DNA from: Portulaca oleracea
Taxonomy: Eukaryota > Streptophyta > Magnoliopsida > Caryophyllales > Portulacaceae
Assembly (NCBI GenBank): GCA_029582165.1
Contig: CM055877.1
Location: 31,454,241-31,518,240 of the forward strand
DNA: 64,000 nucleotides
Direction: 5' to 3'
Each line of letters begins with the position of its first letter. Positions within the stretch are counted from its first letter, which is position 1. The position numbers were made by a program, and so were the translations under genes. This document shows, in pieces, positions 12,261-23,949 of this stretch. The notes under the pieces were generated by a model that ran no database searches, had not been told where the DNA came from, and worked only from the letters and a program-made list of their open reading frames with translations.

Positions 12261-13870
12261 TTAGACAAAACTTCTTCTAAACCGGTACATAGCACTTCTT
12301 CTAAGCTCACCCTTCTTCTTATAAGAGATCTTTCCAAAAGTATTATACACGTCAACTTGCTTCTTCTTGCTCCTTCAAGAGATTACAAACTCTTTTTAAA
12401 TGCTTTGAAATCATCATAGCCTTTGATGATTGACTTGAACTTCCGCTTTCTTCCAATGTTTCTCATGAATAATCCAATGACATCATCACGGTTTCCAACC
12501 TCCATTGGTGTAAGAATGAGACTCCTTGGTTTTTCAAATTCATGATACTTATTCTCCATTAGTGCCATAAGAGTGCTTTGATCCTCTAAACTTCTTGGAT
12601 CAAAATGAATGTACTTGTCATCAAATGAATGACCGTGTGAATAGCTCTCCATTTGTAATGTTTGGACCCTTGTTGTAGCGAGGCCAATATCATTGCCATG
12701 GTCCTTATCAACGCCAATGCTAGCGTTAAGATCCTCATAGATGGCACTACTTTCTCCTTCTTGGATCAATGAACATACTTCTTCTTGGATGGTATATTGA
12801 GAGTAAGAAATAAGCTCTCTTTGTTGTTGATCCTGCGGTACACTAGCTTCTTTCAAGACTCTACTTATAACAAGCAACTCTTCTCCATTTAATTTTTCTA
12901 CATACATCTTTTCTAGTACAATATCCTCCTCCTTTTCTTCCTCGTGTACTTCATGAGGCACGCTACATACCTCATTCATGCCAAGCTTATTACTCGTTTC
13001 ATGAACATCCTCATGCTCGTCAAATACATCAAATACCACACTTTCAATTTCTGGTTGCATGCTTAATGATGTTTGACAATCAACCAAAGATACTTCTTTC
13101 TCCTGAGGACATGCACTTTCAACATGATCAACACTTTGGCAATATAGACATGTACTTGGGAAAATGGAAGTGGGGAGGTTTATAGGCTGTTTTGAGGAGC
13201 TTTGGATAGTAGGTGTGGGGAGGTTTAGGGTGTTTGTGGAGTGATGGGCAATAGGTCGTAGGGGCTGTTTTGGAGGTGTTTGGACGAGAGGTTTGGGACG
13301 AGTTTGTGGCTTGGTTTGAAGGTCTTTGGCGTGGGATTGTGGGGATGGTTTGTGAGGTCTTTTTTGTATATGGGTTTTATCCCAGAGTTCTTTACTCTTT
13401 ACTTGTATTTCAACATCAAGAGCTAAAGAACTTAACTCCTCCAAGTTTGTGTAAGATTGATATACAACAACACGCTGAATGTAATCATTAAGACCAAGAG
13501 AGTAACATACCAAAACTCATTGATCATTCTCCTTAAGAGCATATTTCCATAGTTGCCGCCTGAATGCTATTGTATATTCAACCACGTCTTTGCTCCCTTG
13601 CTCCATTCTTTCAAGTTTGTTGATGTAGTCTCCTTTGAATGGCAAGAACTCTTCTTGAACAATATTTCCATTCTTCTTGCTGGAACGTTTACTCCATTCA
13701 TAAGGTGCTTCATATTCAACCTCATAAGGATGTATCTCACGTGAATTTGCGCTTGTTGATTCGTTTTGAAGGATCCCATGTTCTTCCATTTGTGTGGTGA
13801 GATCATGAATTTGTTGCACCAAACGTTGTAAATCACGTTATGAACTCATGCTATATCTTTTGCAAGCCAT
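12261..13870 (-). pseudogene. Family A gag-like gene, copy d (broken)
   Basis: Common codon-11 stop (ATG at 13870). CGA to TGA near 13520 separates the first 101 codons from a 376-codon remainder that starts at the VCYSLGLND block. A small deletion near 12395 shifts the frame in the basic tail after DFKAFKK. It shares private variants with copy f (MVQQ start, SIFPSTC before the zinc knuckle), evidence of a two-unit duplication. Confidence 0.9.
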
Positions 13871-14105
13871 AGAATATGAATCTTGATACAAAAAGATCAC
13901 AAGAAACTCATGGTTTTGGGGTTAGCATGTAGGGACGAGAGAGGGTTTGTGTTTAGGCTTGATTGTGTTTGGTTTTTGGGTTCTTTGTGGTGTTCATGGG
14001 GAACATGTATGTGGGAGATGATGGGGGATGGATTTGGGATGGAAAGATGGTAAAAAGATGGTGCAGAACTAAGAGAATCAATCTCCTAAGCTATGATACC
14101 AATTT

Positions 14106-15145
14106 TGATGTATAATGGGATCATGGATGATCACATTACACAACAATATAAGGATCTTTATTTAAACTTGGGGTTGGTTAGATTGATTCTTAAACGAATG
14201 AAAAGATGAAAATGGCATGTAAATGGATTAATAATGGATGATGGACGAATGGATGGATGGGTGAACGAATGAATGGGAGTGTATTCTGGTTGGTATAGAA
14301 TAGAATGGAATGAAAATGCAATGGAAATCAAAAGATTCAAAAGAATAGATTGAAACTTACCACAAGAATGAATCGTTTGATCGAATGATAAACGGCTTGG
14401 GATCTTCTAAGGAGATACAGATTCACCACTCCTAGAATCCTCTAACTCTTCCTATCACCAATCTAAGATAGCCAATCTTAGAATAGAAGAAGAGATTCAA
14501 AGAGACTCCTCTCAAGAAGACTCAATTTCTAACAAAAAGGTTAGAGAGAACAAAGTATAAGCTTTTGATTTGATTTGTGTATGTTGTGGGATGAATTACA
14601 AGAGGCCTAAAGGGGTATTTATGGTAATCCTAAGCCCCTTGGACGTGCACTAATCAAGAAGCTAGGCCCTTGAGGCTTACATCATGCTACACATTTATTA
14701 CATCATAAAAACTCTAAAATACAACTCTAGAAAGAAAAGACTATAACTCCTTCAATAATTGTCCGTTTTCCAAGATTCAAAAACCTTTGGAAAGCTCTTT
14801 CAATGTACTCCAATCTATCTTTGGTTGACTTCCTCAATAGACGTATGGATCTAGAGTTATAGAGCAGAATATCGAACTACACTTGATAAGGTCCTCTATT
14901 GGCGTAAGTGATGATTACTCAATATAGGACTTTTATCTCGAAGAGTTATTTAAGCTTGTTGATGTCCTCGTATATATGAGAATAACTCCATGTTAGCTAG
15001 AATACCATCAAGGTCCTTCACGCTTTCTTCTTTGAACTAATAAACCCTTGTGGTTGTTGATACCCAAGGCGACATTTGTAGCTTCTAACTGGATTAAGGT
15101 CCTCTTAGCTAACCTTGATGTATATCGCTGGGCGATTATACATCA
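14106..15145 (-). mobile_element. Family A LTR L5 (complete)
   Basis: 1040 bp with intact termini. It shares private changes with L7 (for example GGTATAGAATAG near 14294) and a wider set with L6 and L7 (AATAATTGTCCG, TTGGCGTAAG). Confidence 0.95.
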
Positions 15146-15165
15146 TTCTCCCCCGGTTGAAAAAG
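15146..15165 (-). other. Polypurine tract of family A (representative)
   Basis: The minus strand reads CAACCGGGGGAGAA immediately before the LTR end TGATGTATAAT. This is the expected position and composition for the plus-strand primer of reverse transcription. The same tract sits next to L3, L4, L7 and L8 and is compressed in the copies next to L6 and L9. Confidence 0.85.
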
Positions 15166-15178
15166 TTTGTCCTGAAAC

Positions 15179-16717
15179 TTAGACAAAACTTCTTCTAAAC
15201 CGGTACATAGCACTTCTTCTAAGCTCACCCTTCTTCTTATAAGAGATCTTTCCAAAAGTATTATACACGTCAACTTGCTTCTTCTTCTTGCGTTCCTTGA
15301 AGAGATTACAAACTCTCTTTTTAAATGCTTTGAAATCATCATAGCCTTTGATGATTGACTTGAACTTCCGCTTTCTTCCAATGTTTCTCATGAATAATCC
15401 AATGACATCATCACGGTTTCCAACCTCCATTGGTGTAAGAATGAGACTCCTTGGTTTTTCAAATTCATGATACTTATTCTCCATTAGTGCCATAAGAGTG
15501 CTTTGATCCTCTAAACTTCTTGGATCAAAATGAATGTACTTGTCATCAAATGAATGACCGTGTGAATAGCTCTCCATTTGTAATGTTTGGACCCTTGTTG
15601 TAGCGAGGCCAATATCATTGCCATGGTCCTTATCAACGCCAATGCTAGCGTTAAGATCCTCATAGATGGCACTACTTTCTCCTTCTTGGATCAATGAACA
15701 TACTTCTTCTTGGATGGTATATTGAGAGTAAGAAATAAGCTCTCTTTGTTGTTGATCCTGCGGTACACTAGCTTCTTTCAAGACTCTACTTATAACAAGC
15801 AACTCTTCTCCATTTAATTTTTCTACATACATCTTTTCTAGTACAATATCCTCCTCCTTTTCTTCCTCGTGTACTTCATGAGGCACGCTACATACCTCAT
15901 TCATGCCAAGCTTATTACTCGTTTCATGAACATCCTCATGCTCGTCAAATACATCAAATACCACACTTTCAATTTCTGGTTGCATGCTTAATGATGTTTG
16001 ACAATCAACCAAAGATACTTCTTTCTCCCGAGGACATGCACTTTCAACATGATCAACACTTTGGCAATATAGACATGTACTTGTGACAATGGAAGTGGGG
16101 AGGTTTATAGGCTGTTTTGAGGAGCTTTGGATAGTAGGTGTGGGGAGGTTTAGGGGCTGTTTTGTGGAGTGATGGGCAATAGGTCGTAGGGGCTGTTTTG
16201 GAGGTGTTTGAACGAGAGGTTTGGGACGAGTTTGTGGCTTGGTTTGAAGGTCTTTGGCGTGGGATTGTGGGGATGGTTTGTGAGGTCTTTGTTGTATATG
16301 GGTTTTATCCCAGAGTTCTTTACTCTTTACTTGTATTTCAACATCAAGAGCTAAAGAACTTAACTCCTCCAAGTTTGTGTAAGATTGATATACAACAACA
16401 CGCTGAATGTACTCATTAAGACCAAGAGAGTAACATACCAAAACTCGTTGATCATTCTCCTTAAGAGCATATTTCCATAGTTGCCGCCTGTATGCTATTG
16501 TATATTCAACCACGTCTTTGCTCCCTTGCTCCATTCTTTCAAGTTTGTTGATGTAGTCTCCTTTGAATGGCAAGAACTCTTCTTGAACAATATTTCCATT
16601 CTTCTTTCTTGTAAGTTTACTCCATTCATAAGGTGCTTCATATTCAACCTCATAAGGATGTATCTCACGTGAATTTGCGCTTCTTGATTCGTTTTGAAGG
16701 ATCCCATGTTCTTCCAT
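15179..16717 (-). CDS. Family A gag-like protein, longest open copy (copy e)
   Basis: This is the best-preserved internal gene of the array, about 512 codons from the first usable ATG (MEEHGILQ) at 16717. Order: a short N-terminus; a shortened capsid-type region with EQGSKDVVEYTIAYRRQLW and LVCYSLGLNEYIQ, matching the C-terminal half of the B gag domain; a Lys/Pro/Gln-rich linker; a CCHC zinc knuckle CLYCQSVDHVESAC (16075-16034); an acidic stretch; a remnant protease where the usual IDGGS is SLIQEGES; then a tail with IKGYDDFKAFKK and a very basic KERKKKK. The capsid N-terminal half (the WWTNLQKK block of B) and all polymerase domains are absent. The more natural ATG at 16798 meets TAA at 16768-16766, and the frame is open immediately after. 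Role inferred: RNA-binding gag of a non-autonomous element, possibly no longer translated in full. Confidence 0.8.
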   Translation of the reverse strand: MEEHGILQNESRSANSREIHPYEVEYEAPYEWSKLTRKKNGNIVQEEFLPFKGDYINKLERMEQGSKDVVEYTIAYRRQLWKYALKENDQRVLVCYSLGLNEYIQRVVVYQSYTNLEELSSLALDVEIQVKSKELWDKTHIQQRPHKPSPQSHAKDLQTKPQTRPKPLVQTPPKQPLRPIAHHSTKQPLNLPTPTIQSSSKQPINLPTSIVTSTCLYCQSVDHVESACPREKEVSLVDCQTSLSMQPEIESVVFDVFDEHEDVHETSNKLGMNEVCSVPHEVHEEEKEEDIVLEKMYVEKLNGEELLVISRVLKEASVPQDQQQRELISYSQYTIQEEVCSLIQEGESSAIYEDLNASIGVDKDHGNDIGLATTRVQTLQMESYSHGHSFDDKYIHFDPRSLEDQSTLMALMENKYHEFEKPRSLILTPMEVGNRDDVIGLFMRNIGRKRKFKSIIKGYDDFKAFKKRVCNLFKERKKKKQVDVYNTFGKISYKKKGELRRSAMYRFRRSFV

Positions 16718-17013
16718 TTGTGTGGTGAGATCATGAATTTGTTGCTCCAAACGTTGTAAATCACGTTATGAACTCATGCTATATCTTTTGCAAGCCATAG
16801 AATATGAATCTTGATACAAAAAGATCACAAGAAACTCATGGTTTTGGGGTTAGCATGTAGGACGAGAGAGGTTTGTGTTTAGGCTTGATTGTGTTTGGTT
16901 TTGGATTCTTTGTGGTGTTCATGGGAACATGTATGTGGAGATGATGGGGGATGGATTTGGGATGGAAAGATGGTAAAAAGATGGTGCAAGAACTAAGAGA
17001 ATCAATCTCCTAA

Positions 17014-17026
17014 GCTATGATACCAA
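17014..17026 (-). other. Primer-binding site of family A (representative)
   Basis: The minus strand reads TGGTATCATAGCT a few bases after the LTR 3' end CATCA. This matches the initiator-Met tRNA complement TGGTATCAGAGCC except for two changes. The same variant occurs next to L2-L9. The site next to L10 differs (GCTATCAGAGC). Confidence 0.8.
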
Positions 17027-17029
17027 TTT

Positions 17030-18068
17030 TGATGTATAATGGGATCATGGATGATCACATTACACAACAATATAAGGATCTTTATTTAAACTTGGGGTTG
17101 GTTAGATTGATTCTTAAACGAATGAAAAGATGAAAATGGCATGTAAATGGATTAATAATGGATGATGGACGAATGGATGGATGGGTGAACGAATGAATGG
17201 GAGTGTATTCTGGTTGGTATGGAATAGAATGGAATGAAAATGCAATGGAAATCAAAAGATTCAAAAGAATAGATTGAAACTTACCACAAGAATGAATCGT
17301 TTGATCGAATGATAAACGGCTTGGGATCTTCTAAGGAGATACAGATTCACCACTCCTAGAATCCTCTAACTCTTCCTATCACCAATCTAAGATAGCCAAT
17401 CTTAGAATAGAAGAAGAGATTCAAAGAGACTCCTCTCAAGAAGACTCAATTTCTAACAAAAAGGTTAGAGAGAACAAAGTATAAGCTTTTGATTTGATTT
17501 GTGTATGTTGTGGGATGAATTACAAGAGGCCTAAAGGGGTATTTATGGTAATCCTAAGCCCCTTGGACGTGCACTAATCAAGAAGCTAGGCCCTTGAGGC
17601 TTACATCATGCTACACATTTATTACATCATAAAAACTCTAAAATACAACTCTAGAAAGAAAAGACTATAACTCCTTCAATAATTGTCCGTTTTCCAAGAT
17701 TCAAAAACCATTGGAAAGCTCTTTCAATGTACTCCAATCTATCTTTGGTTGACTTCCTCAATAGACGTATGGATCTAGAGTTATAGAGCAGAATATCGAA
17801 CTACACTTGATAAGGTCCTCTATTGGCGTAAGTGATGATTACTCAATATAGGACTTTTATCTCGAAGAGTTATTTAAGCTTGTTGATGTCCTCGTATATA
17901 TGAGAATAACTCCATGTTAGCTAGAATACCATCAAGGTCCTTCACGCTTTCTTCTTTGAACTAATAAACCCTTGTGGTTGTTGATACCCAAGGCGACATT
18001 TGTAGCTTCTAACTGGATTAAGGTCCTCTTAGCTAACCTTGATGTATATCATTGGCGATTATACATCA
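17030..18068 (-). mobile_element. Family A LTR L6 (complete)
   Basis: 1039 bp with intact 3' terminus. Near 18052 the terminal hairpin loses one or two bases (ATCATTGGCGAT rather than ATCGCTGGGCGAT), in a patch where several homopolymers are shortened. Confidence 0.93.
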
Positions 18069-18098
18069 TTCTCCCTGTTGAAAAAGTTTGTCTGAAAC

Positions 18099-19714
18099 TT
18101 AGACAAAACTTCTTCTAAACGGTACATAGCACTTCTTCTAAGCTCACCCTTCTTCTTATAAGAGATCTTTCCAAAAGTATTATACACGTCAACTTGCTTC
18201 TTCTTGCGTTCCTTGAAGAGATTACAAACTCTCTTTTAAATGCTTTGAAATCATCATAGCCTTTGATGATTGACTTGAACTTCCGCTTTCTTCCAATGTT
18301 TCTCATGAATAATCCAATGACATCATCACGGTTTCCAACCTCCATTCTTTGTAAGAATGAGACTCCTTGGTTTTTCAAATTCATGATACTTATTCTCCAT
18401 TAGTGCCATAAGAGTGCTTTGATCCTCTAAACTTCTTGGATCAAAATGAATGTACTTGTCATCAAATGAATGACCGTGTGAATAGCTCTCCATTTGTAAT
18501 GTTTGGACCCTTGTTGTAGCGAGGCCAATATCATTGCCATGGTCCTTATCAACGCCAATGCTAGCGTTAAGATCCTCATAGATGGCACTACTTTCTCCTT
18601 CTTGGATCAATGAACATACTTCTTCTTGGATGGTATATTGAGAGTAAGAAATAAGCTCTCTTTGTTGTTGATCCTGCGGTACACTAGCTTCTTTCAAGAC
18701 TCTACTTATAACAAGCAACTCTTCTCCATTTAATTTTTCTACATACATCTTTTCTAGTACAATATCCTCCTCCTTTTCTTCCTCGTGTACTTCATGAGGC
18801 ACGCTACATACCTCATTCATGCCAAGCTTATTACTCGTTTCATGAACATCCTCATGCTCGTCAAATACATCAAATACCACACTTTCAATTTCTGGTTGCA
18901 TGCTTAATGATGTTTGACAATCAACCAAAGATACTTCTTTCTCCTGAGGACATGCACTTTCAACATGATCAACACTTTGGCAATATAGACATGTACTTGG
19001 GAAAATGGAAGTGGGGAGGTTTATAGGCTGTTTTGAGGAGCTTTGGATAGTAGGTGTGGGGAGGTTTAGGGGCTGTTTTGTGGAGTGATGGGCAATAGGT
19101 CGTAGGGGCTGTTTTGGAGGTGTTTGGACGAGAGGTTTGGGACGAGTTTGTGGCTTGGTTTGAAGGTCTTTGGCGTGGGATTGTGGGGATGGTTTGTGAG
19201 GTCTTTGTTGTATATGGGTTTTATCCCAGAGTTCTTTACTCTTTACTTGTATTTCAACATCAAGAGCTAAAGAACTTAACTCCTCCAAGTTTGTGTAAGA
19301 TTGATATACAACAACACGCTGAATGTAATCATTAAGACCAAGAGAGTAACATACAAAAACTCGTTGATCATTCTCCTTAAGAGCATATTTCCATAGTTGC
19401 CGCCTGAATGCTATTGTATATTCAACCACGTCTTTGCTCCCTTGCTCCATTCTTTCAAGTTTGTTGATGTAGTCTCCTTTGAATGGCAAGAACTCTTCTT
19501 GAACAATATTTCCATTCTTCTTGCTGGAACGTTTACTCCATTCATAAGGTGCTTCATATTCAACCTCATAAGGATGTATCTCACGTGAATTTGCGCTTCT
19601 TGATTCGTTTTGAAGGATCCCATGTTCTTCCATTTGTGTGGTGAGATCATGAATTTGTTGCACCAAACGTTGTAAATCACGTTATGAACTCATGCTATAT
19701 CTTTTGCAAGCCAT
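18099..19714 (-). pseudogene. Family A gag-like gene, copy f (frameshifted)
   Basis: Common stop at codon 11 (ATG at 19714), then 446 open codons (start at MVQQ, internal SIFPSTC as in copy d) until an altered stretch near 18345 shifts the frame at LILT. The rest of the tail continues in another frame. Further one-base losses lie between 18070 and 18245. Because these losses fall in runs of C or G they may be assembly errors rather than mutations. Confidence 0.88.
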
Positions 19715-19950
19715 AGAATATGAATCTTGATACAAAAAGATCACAAGAAACTCATGGTTTTGGGGTTAGCATGTAGGGACGAGAGAGGGTTTGTGTTTAG
19801 GCTTGATTGTGTTTGGTTTTTGGGTTCTTTGTGGTGTTCATGGGGAACATGTATGTGGGAGATGATGGGGGATGGATTTGGGATGGAAAGATGGTAAAAA
19901 GATGGTGCAAGAACTAAGAGAATCAATCTCCTAAGCTATGATACCAATTT

Positions 19951-20990
19951 TGATGTATAATGGGATCATGGATGATCACATTACACAACAATATAAGGAT
20001 CTTTATTTAAACTTGGGGTTGGTTAGATTGATTCTTAAACGAATGAAAAGATGAAAATGGCATGTAAATGGATTAATAATGGATGATGGACGAATGGATG
20101 GATGGGTGAACGAATGAATGGGAGTGTATTCTGGTTGGTATAGAATAGAATGGAATGAAAATGCAATGGAAATCAAAAGATTCAAAAGAATAGATTGAAA
20201 CTTACCACAAGAATGAATCGTTTGATCGAATGATAAACGGCTTGGGATCTTCTAAGGAGATAAAGATTCACCACTCCTAGAATCCTCTAACTCTTCCTAT
20301 CACCAATCTAAGATAGCCAATCTTAGAATAGAAGAAGAGATTCAAAGAGACTCCTCTCAAGAAGACTCAATTTCTAACAAAAAGGTTAGAGAGAACAAAG
20401 TATAAGCTTTTGATTTGATTTGTGTATGTTGTGGGATGAATTACAAGAGGCCTAAAGGGGTATTTATGGTAATCCTAAGCCCCTTGGACGTGCACTAATC
20501 AAGAAGCTAGGCCCTTGAGGCTTACATCATGCTACACATTTATTACATCATAAAAACTCTAAAATACAACTCTAGAAAGAAAAGACTATAACTCCTTCAA
20601 TAATTGTCCGTTTTCCAAGATTCAAAAACCATTGGAAAGCTCTTTCAATGTACTCCAATCTATCTTTGGTTGACTTCCTCAATAGACGTATGGATCTAGA
20701 GTTATAGAGCAGAATATCGAACTACACTTGATAAGGTCCTCTATTGGCGTAAGTGATGATTACTCAATATAGGACTTTTATCTCGAAGAGTTATTTAAGC
20801 TTGTTGATGTCCTCGTATATATGAGAATAACTCCATGTTAGCTAGAATACCATCAAGGTCCTTCACGCTTTCTTCTTTGAACTAATAAACCCTTGTGGTT
20901 GTTGATACCCAAGGCGACATTTGTAGCTTCTAGCTGGATTAAGGTCCTCTTAGCTAACCTTGATGTATATCGCTGGGCGATTATACATCA
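19951..20990 (-). mobile_element. Family A LTR L7 (complete)
   Basis: 1040 bp with intact termini. It carries the same private variants as L5, 5845 bp away. Confidence 0.95.
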
Positions 20991-21023
20991 TTCTCCCCCG
21001 GTTGAAAAAGTTTGTCCTCAAAC

Positions 21024-22640
21024 TTAGACAAAACTTCTTATAAACCGGTACATAGCACTTCTTCTAAGCTCACCCTTCTTCTTATAAGAGATCTTTCCAA
21101 AAGTATTATACACGTCAACTTGCTTCTTCTTCTTGCGTTCCTTGAAGAGATTACAAACTCTCTTTTTAAATGCTTTGAAATCATCATAGCCTTTGATGAT
21201 TGACTTGAACTTCCGCTTTCTTCCAATGTTTCTCATGAATAATCCAATGACATCATCACGGTTTCCAACCTCCATTGGTGTAAGAATGAGACTCCTTGGT
21301 TTTTCAAATTCATGATACTTATTCTCCATTAGTGCCATAAGAGTGCTTTGATCCTCTAAACTTCTTGGATCAAAATGAATGTACTTGTCATCAAATGAAT
21401 GACCGTGTGAATAGCTCTCCATTTGTAATGTTTGGACCCTTGTTGTAGCGAAGCCAATATCATTGCCATGGTCCTTATCAACGCCAATGCTAGCGTTAAG
21501 ATCCTCATAGATGGCAAGATTTCTCCTTCTTGGATCAATGAACATACTTCTTCTTGGATGGTATATTGAGAGTAAGAAATAAGCTCTCTTTGTTGTTGAT
21601 CCCGCGTACACTAGCTTCTTTCAAGACTCTACTTATAACAAGCAACTCTTCTCCATTTAATTTTTCTACATACATCTTTTCTAGTACAATATCCTCCTCT
21701 TTTTCTTCCTCGTGTACTTCATGAGGCACGCTACATACCTCATTCATGCCAAGCTTATTACTCGTTTCATGAACATCCTCATGCTCACAAATACATCAAA
21801 TACCACACTTTCAATTTCAGTCAGCATGCTTAATGATGTTTGACAATCAACCAAAGATACTTCTTTCTCCCGAGGACATGCACTTTCAACATGATCAACA
21901 CTTTGGCAATATAGACATGTACTTGTGACAATGGAAGTGGGGAGGTTTATAGGCTGTTTTGAGGAGCTTTGGATAGTAGGTGTGGGGAGGTTTAGGGGCT
22001 GTTTTGTGGAGTGATGGGCAATAGGTCGTAGGGGCTGTTTTGGAGGTGTTTGAACGAGAGGTTTGGGACGAGTTTGTGGCTTGGTTTGAAGGTCTTTGGC
22101 GTGGGATTGTGGGGATGGTTTGTGAGGTCTTTGTTGTATATGGGTTTTATCCCAGAGTTCTTTACTCTTTACTTGTATTTCAACATCAAGAGCTAAAGAA
22201 CTTAACTCCTCCAAGTTTGTGTAAGATTGATATACAACAACACGCTGAATGTACTCATTAAGACCAAGAGAGTAACATACCAAAACTCGTTGATCATTCT
22301 CCTTAAGAGCATATTTCCATAGTTGCCGCCTGTATGCTATTGTATATTCAACCACGTCTTTGCTCCCTTGCTCCATTCTTTCAAGTTTGTTGATGTAGTC
22401 TCCTTTGAATGGCAAGAACTCTTCTTGAACAATATTTCCATTCTTCTTGCTGGAACGTTTACTCCATTCATAAGGTGCTTCATATTCAACCTCATAAGGA
22501 TGTATCTCACGTGAATTTGCGCTTCTTGATTCGTTTTGAAGGATCCCATGTTCTTCCATTTGTGTGGTGAGATCATGAATTTGTTGCTCCAAACGTTGTA
22601 AATCACGTTATGAACTCATGCTATATCTTTTGCAAGCCAT
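21024..22640 (-). pseudogene. Family A gag-like gene, copy g (frameshifted)
   Basis: Common codon-11 stop (ATG at 22640). It shares AYRRQLW, GLNEYIQ and SIVTSTC with copy e. The frame is broken by short deletions near 21786 (acidic segment) and near 21520-21605, giving three overlapping pieces. The 3' end, with the basic tail, is intact. Confidence 0.88.
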
Positions 22641-22876
22641 AGAATATGAATCTTGATACAAAAAGATCACAAGAAACTCATGGTTTTGGGGTTAGCATGT
22701 AGGGACGAGAGAGGGTTTGTGTTTAGGCTTGATTGTGTTTGGTTTTTGGATTCTTTGTGGTGTTCATGGGGAACATGTATGTGGGAGATGATGGGGGATG
22801 GATTTGGGATGGAAAGATGGTAAAAAGATGGTGCAAGAACTAAGAGAATCAATCTCCTAAGCTATGATACCAATTT

Positions 22877-23916
22877 TGATGTATAATGGGATCATGGATG
22901 ATCACATTACACAACAATATAAGGATCTTTATTTAAACTTGGGGTTGGTTAGATTGATTCTTAAACGAATGAAAAGATGAAAATGGCATGTAAATGGATT
23001 AATAATGGATGATGGACGAATGGATGGATGGGTGAACGAATGAATGGGAGTGTATTCTGGTTGGTATGGAATAGAATGGAATGAAAATGCAATGAAAATC
23101 AAAAGATTCAAAAGAATAGATTGAAACTTACCACAAGAATGAATCGTTTGATCAAATGATAAACGACTTGGGATCTTCTAAGGAGATACAGATTCACCAC
23201 TCCTAGAATCCTCCAATTCTTCCTATCACCAATCTAAGATAGCCAATCTTAGAATAGAAGAAGAGATTCAAAGAGACTCCTCTCAAGAAGACTCAATTTC
23301 TAACACAAAGGTTAGAGAGAACAAAGTATAAGCTTTTGATTTGATTTGTGTATGTTGTGGGATGAATTACAAGAGGCCTAAAGGGGTATTTATGGTAATC
23401 CTAAGCCCCTTGGACGTGCACTAATCAAGAAGCTAGGCCCTTGAGGCTTACATCATGCTACACATTTATTACATCATAAAAACTCTAAAATACAACTCTA
23501 GAAAGAAAAGACTATAACTCCTTCAATACTTGTCCGTTTTCCAAGATTCAAAAACCATTGGAAAGCTCTTTCAATGTACTCCAATCTATCTTTGGATGAC
23601 TTCCTCAATAGACGTATGGATCTAGAGTTATAGAGCAGAATATCGAACTACACTTGATAAGGTCCTCTATTGCCGTGAGTGATGATTACTCAATATAGGA
23701 CTTTTATCTCGAAGAGTTATTTAAGCTTGTTGATGTCCTCGTATATATGAGAATAACTCCATGTTAGCTAGAATACCATCAAGGTCCTTCACGCTTTCTT
23801 CTTTGAACTAATAAACCCTTGTGGTTGTTGATACCCAAGGCGACATTTGTAGCTTCTAACTGGATTATGGTCCTCTTAGCTAACCTTGATGTATATCGCT
23901 GGGCGATTATACATCA
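22877..23916 (-). mobile_element. Family A LTR L8 (complete)
   Basis: 1040 bp with intact termini. It has the common-type variants (AATACTTGTCCG, TTGCCGTGAG), marking the end of the L5-L7 subtype. Confidence 0.95.
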
Positions 23917-23949
23917 TTCTCCCCCGGTTGAAAAAGTTTGTCCTGAAAC

